Source: Polyodon spathula (lineage: Eukaryota > Chordata > Actinopteri > Acipenseriformes > Polyodontidae). From it: 64,000 nucleotides of DNA. A program made the position numbers and the translations under genes. Numbering within the stretch: the first letter of the stretch is position 1; each line of letters starts with the position of its first letter. Positions 61,152-64,000 of the stretch are shown piece by piece. The stretch spans positions 28,755,647-28,819,646 of the forward strand of contig NC_054549.1 in the NCBI RefSeq assembly GCF_017654505.1. Direction: 5' to 3'. The notes beneath the pieces were generated by a model. That model did no database searches. It was given only the letters and a program-made list of their open reading frames with translations, and was not told the DNA's origin.

Positions 61152-63046
61152 GCATTGGTTTTATTGAAGTTTGTTACACACAGTAGCAGCATGTCTCTGT
61201 TCTGTAATAAAGAACATGTTCTATCCAATTTGCTTGTAAAAACAATGGCCTGGCAGTCTGTGAAGTTAATATGGTCCCCAGAATTTGTATAAATGCAGTC
61301 AATGTAAAAACAAAACTGATATCTTGACATAAGAAAGCTTTTTTAATACTTTAAAAAGCAAGTAGTTCTGAAAGGGACTTTTTTAAGGTATTGAAATTGA
61401 CTAAAGGTTTGCAGCAACTGCTAATGAAGAGAAATTGTTGTCTTCCCTCATGACTGCCTTTTACACCCTCTACACATTGCAATATTTGTAAGACAACAAC
61501 CGTCAAGGGTTTGCTTTTGTTACAGTGGCAAGTATGAGTTTAACTTGTTTAATGATTTGTGTTAGACCCTGACAGATGAGGCCTCTTTATTAGAATGTAT
61601 AACATCAGTGTTGAAGCCATTACAGAATAATGTTGCATTCAGTGTTGGGGAGTCATGCATTACTGTAATTTGATTTAAAATGATCAGCAACTTGCAACTG
61701 CATATAATAATAATGTAATGGTTCCTTTTCTGACAGGTAACGAAATGTGGTAACACATTATATTTTACATGTATGTGAAAAAATATTGTAGTTTGTTACA
61801 TTTTTTAAATAAAATTGAAATCGACACGACAATGCAAGTCAAACCTTACATTTCACATGAGTGCGCTTTTTAATCATAGAAAACATTTTATAAGTAACTT
61901 GAACTTGGGCAACTGTTTAAGAGCTGAAAACAATTCAGAAGGTCTAATTAAGCAAATTATCATTTCAATTCTAGTTAAGTATTTGAGAGCTCAGTTGGAA
62001 TGAAAACCAGCAGACACAGGAGTCACCAGGACGGGGGTTTGGAACCATTGGGTGAGATAACAGGATCTTCAAATGATATTTTGAGCTGCAGTTTACTGTA
62101 AATGACACAAACGTTCATAAAGAATACAGTATGTGAGAGCTGTGTACAGGGAGCTGAATGATTGGATGATCTCTGGCTTGACCGCTTAGTTCAGCTTTGG
62201 TTCTACTTGGCACATTTATGATGGGTTGACCAACCTTCAAGAGCTGTCTAGATATGAGATCAACTTTTCTTTTCTTTAGTCTTTCAAAAGGGCTTCTACA
62301 GTTGACTATTACACTAAAGAAGCACATTTGCCTACTTAGTTTCTGTTTTGCATTAAGGGCCTATGTTTCAAATGGAACTGTACAATTGTTGTACAAACTT
62401 ATACTGAATAGCTGACATGGAACTGGAGATAATGTGTAACAAAAGTTCTGAAAATCTGTGAAACAACTTACTGTTGCTGCATAATGTTGCACATTTTGTT
62501 TTAAGCACAGCTGAGATACGTGGGTGATCATTGAACCCAAATCAGTTTCACTGCCTACAGCTCAACCTGTCTCTCTAGGACAATTTTGCTCGTTCTTCTG
62601 ATCGTCACACCTGTGTAGATAAAAGTGCCTCATGATCATAAATATGGTTGAATGGGAGAGCACCATAACATGTGGCTGAAAAAGGACTTTTATTTTTGTA
62701 ACCATAAGGGACACAGAAATGTGACTTGAAACAGATCAAATGATGGGGTTCATCAGAGAGACTGACGGGTGACCAATATAGAACAAAAATGCCTGAATTC
62801 ATTAATAATTCCGGAAATTGCTGTGCACGCTCCGAGCGCTTGCGAAGTTTCAGTGATGTCAGTTTGACTACCCTACAGACAAGGAAGGCACAATGGTTGG
62901 TGCCTTATACTTACTGTGTTATCATTAATTTAAAACTTTTGGTAATATGTTAAATGAAGAAACTATACTTACCCTTTTAACTTCCATTTTGTGGACTGCT
63001 TTGCTGGAACAGGGCTTATTTCTATCTGGGGGGGGATAAAGAGGTG

Positions 63047-63119
<73 letters not shown>

Positions 63120-64000
63120 TTATTTTTCTAGCAGATGCCCTTTGTCTCTCTTATTCCCGGAACAGACCAACTTTTCAGCTCCCTTTTCTTGCAGAACCCC
63201 ATTGAAAATTGAACGTAATTCTTAAAACTGTAGGCCGAGAAATGCTCTCCACAAATAACTGAAGAACTAGTAGCTTCCTTGAAGTCTTTTCTCTTTATTT
63301 GTACAAACTTGACCCACAGACACCATGTTGAGTGATCTTTCAAAAATGCGTGGATGCTATGTTCAGTATTATAAGAGTTCCCACCACTGTACCATGGCAA
63401 TTTTGTTTTGGTACATTACAGAGCAAAATACCTTCAGCGTTTGATAAACATGCCAGAGCCTATGCGGGCTTCCGCAGTACATGGCCTGTTTGTTCTCAAA
63501 CTGACGTCACTGGCAGCAGTTGCCAAATCGCGTTTTTTTTTTTTAATCAGGAGAGACTTCAGAGTTAAGCAAAACAATATAAACAATGTATACATTTTTA
63601 GAAAGGTATTATAACATACTGTATTTATATGTTGTCAACACAAATGTATTTGACATGCTACTTCCACTTTAAGGTATACTTTCCTGCATGTTAATCCTAT
63701 TAACATTTTCTGGCTTGCTCGATTTATTATGTGTTCATTTCTGCAGATGCTGATTCCTCCTAATGCTGTGATAAGTTAGAAATAAGACAGCCCATGTCTC
63801 AGCTGCATTGTGAGTCACAAACGAGTATTCACGGCGATTTACATGCAGTGAGAAACATTTGCTTATGTCTCTGCTTCTCAGCACTTTATATACAGGGTCG
63901 TTGGCAGCGTTGCCCTAATGCTGTGAAAAATAGTGGTATGCCATCTGTCGGGATCTGTTCTGTGTCCCTCTAAAAATGAAGAATTTTACCATTTAAATGT
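61152..64000 (+). other. dock3: dock3 intron 1, end of window; no exon seen
   Basis: AT-rich, no recognised exon. Contains a TTA microsatellite at 63049-63123. A mixed-composition stretch at about 63720-63900 has no repeats and is of unknown function. Confidence 0.45.
63049..63123. repeat. (TTA)n microsatellite
   Basis: About 24 ATT/TTA units with one TTTT interruption near the end. Confidence 0.95.

Overview
The window is nuclear DNA of a bony vertebrate, most likely a ray-finned fish. The exons carry canonical GT/AG introns, and the genes are compact: DCAF1 coding exons span about 13 kb. The non-coding DNA holds a Tc1-type transposon, MITEs, a solo LTR and many microsatellites. Two copies of a dispersed repeat resemble one I associate with sturgeon and paddlefish genomes, so an early-branching ray-finned fish fits best. 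That last step is from memory and is not proven by the sequence.

All three genes are on the + strand. Positions 1-8361 are intronic or upstream sequence of a class 3 semaphorin, with a dead Tc1 element (1739-3289) and two repeat copies. Positions 8362-17550 hold sixteen coding exons of this semaphorin, which is closest to SEMA3D. Only the signal-peptide exon is missing, and it must lie upstream of the window. Its 3'UTR runs to about 18.65 kb. A CpG-rich promoter and non-coding first exon of DCAF1 (VPRBP) lie at about 20.50-20.73 kb. The 23 DCAF1 coding exons run from 23388 to 36192 and join without frame breaks to 1514 residues. The 3'UTR ends near 38.45 kb. About 8 kb of intergenic DNA follows. 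A probable promoter lies near 46.46 kb, and the 37-base first coding exon of DOCK3 is at 47079-47115. Everything after that, to 64000, appears to be DOCK3 intron 1, with a Tigger-like MITE, a solo LTR, a hAT-type MITE and large microsatellites.

The genes are not a functional unit. The semaphorin is a secreted guidance cue. DCAF1 is the substrate receptor of a CUL4-DDB1 ubiquitin ligase. DOCK3 is a neuronal Rac exchange factor. Their grouping is positional. It matches the part of the vertebrate genome that is human 3p21, but a SEMA3D-like gene beside DCAF1 and the lack of MANF and RBM15B between DCAF1 and DOCK3 differ from the human order as I recall it. I found no previously undescribed multi-gene system here. 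The most interesting points are the extra SEMA3D-like paralogue, the local synteny, a lineage-specific Ala/Ser N-terminus on DCAF1, and several clean mobile-element insertions with intact target duplications.
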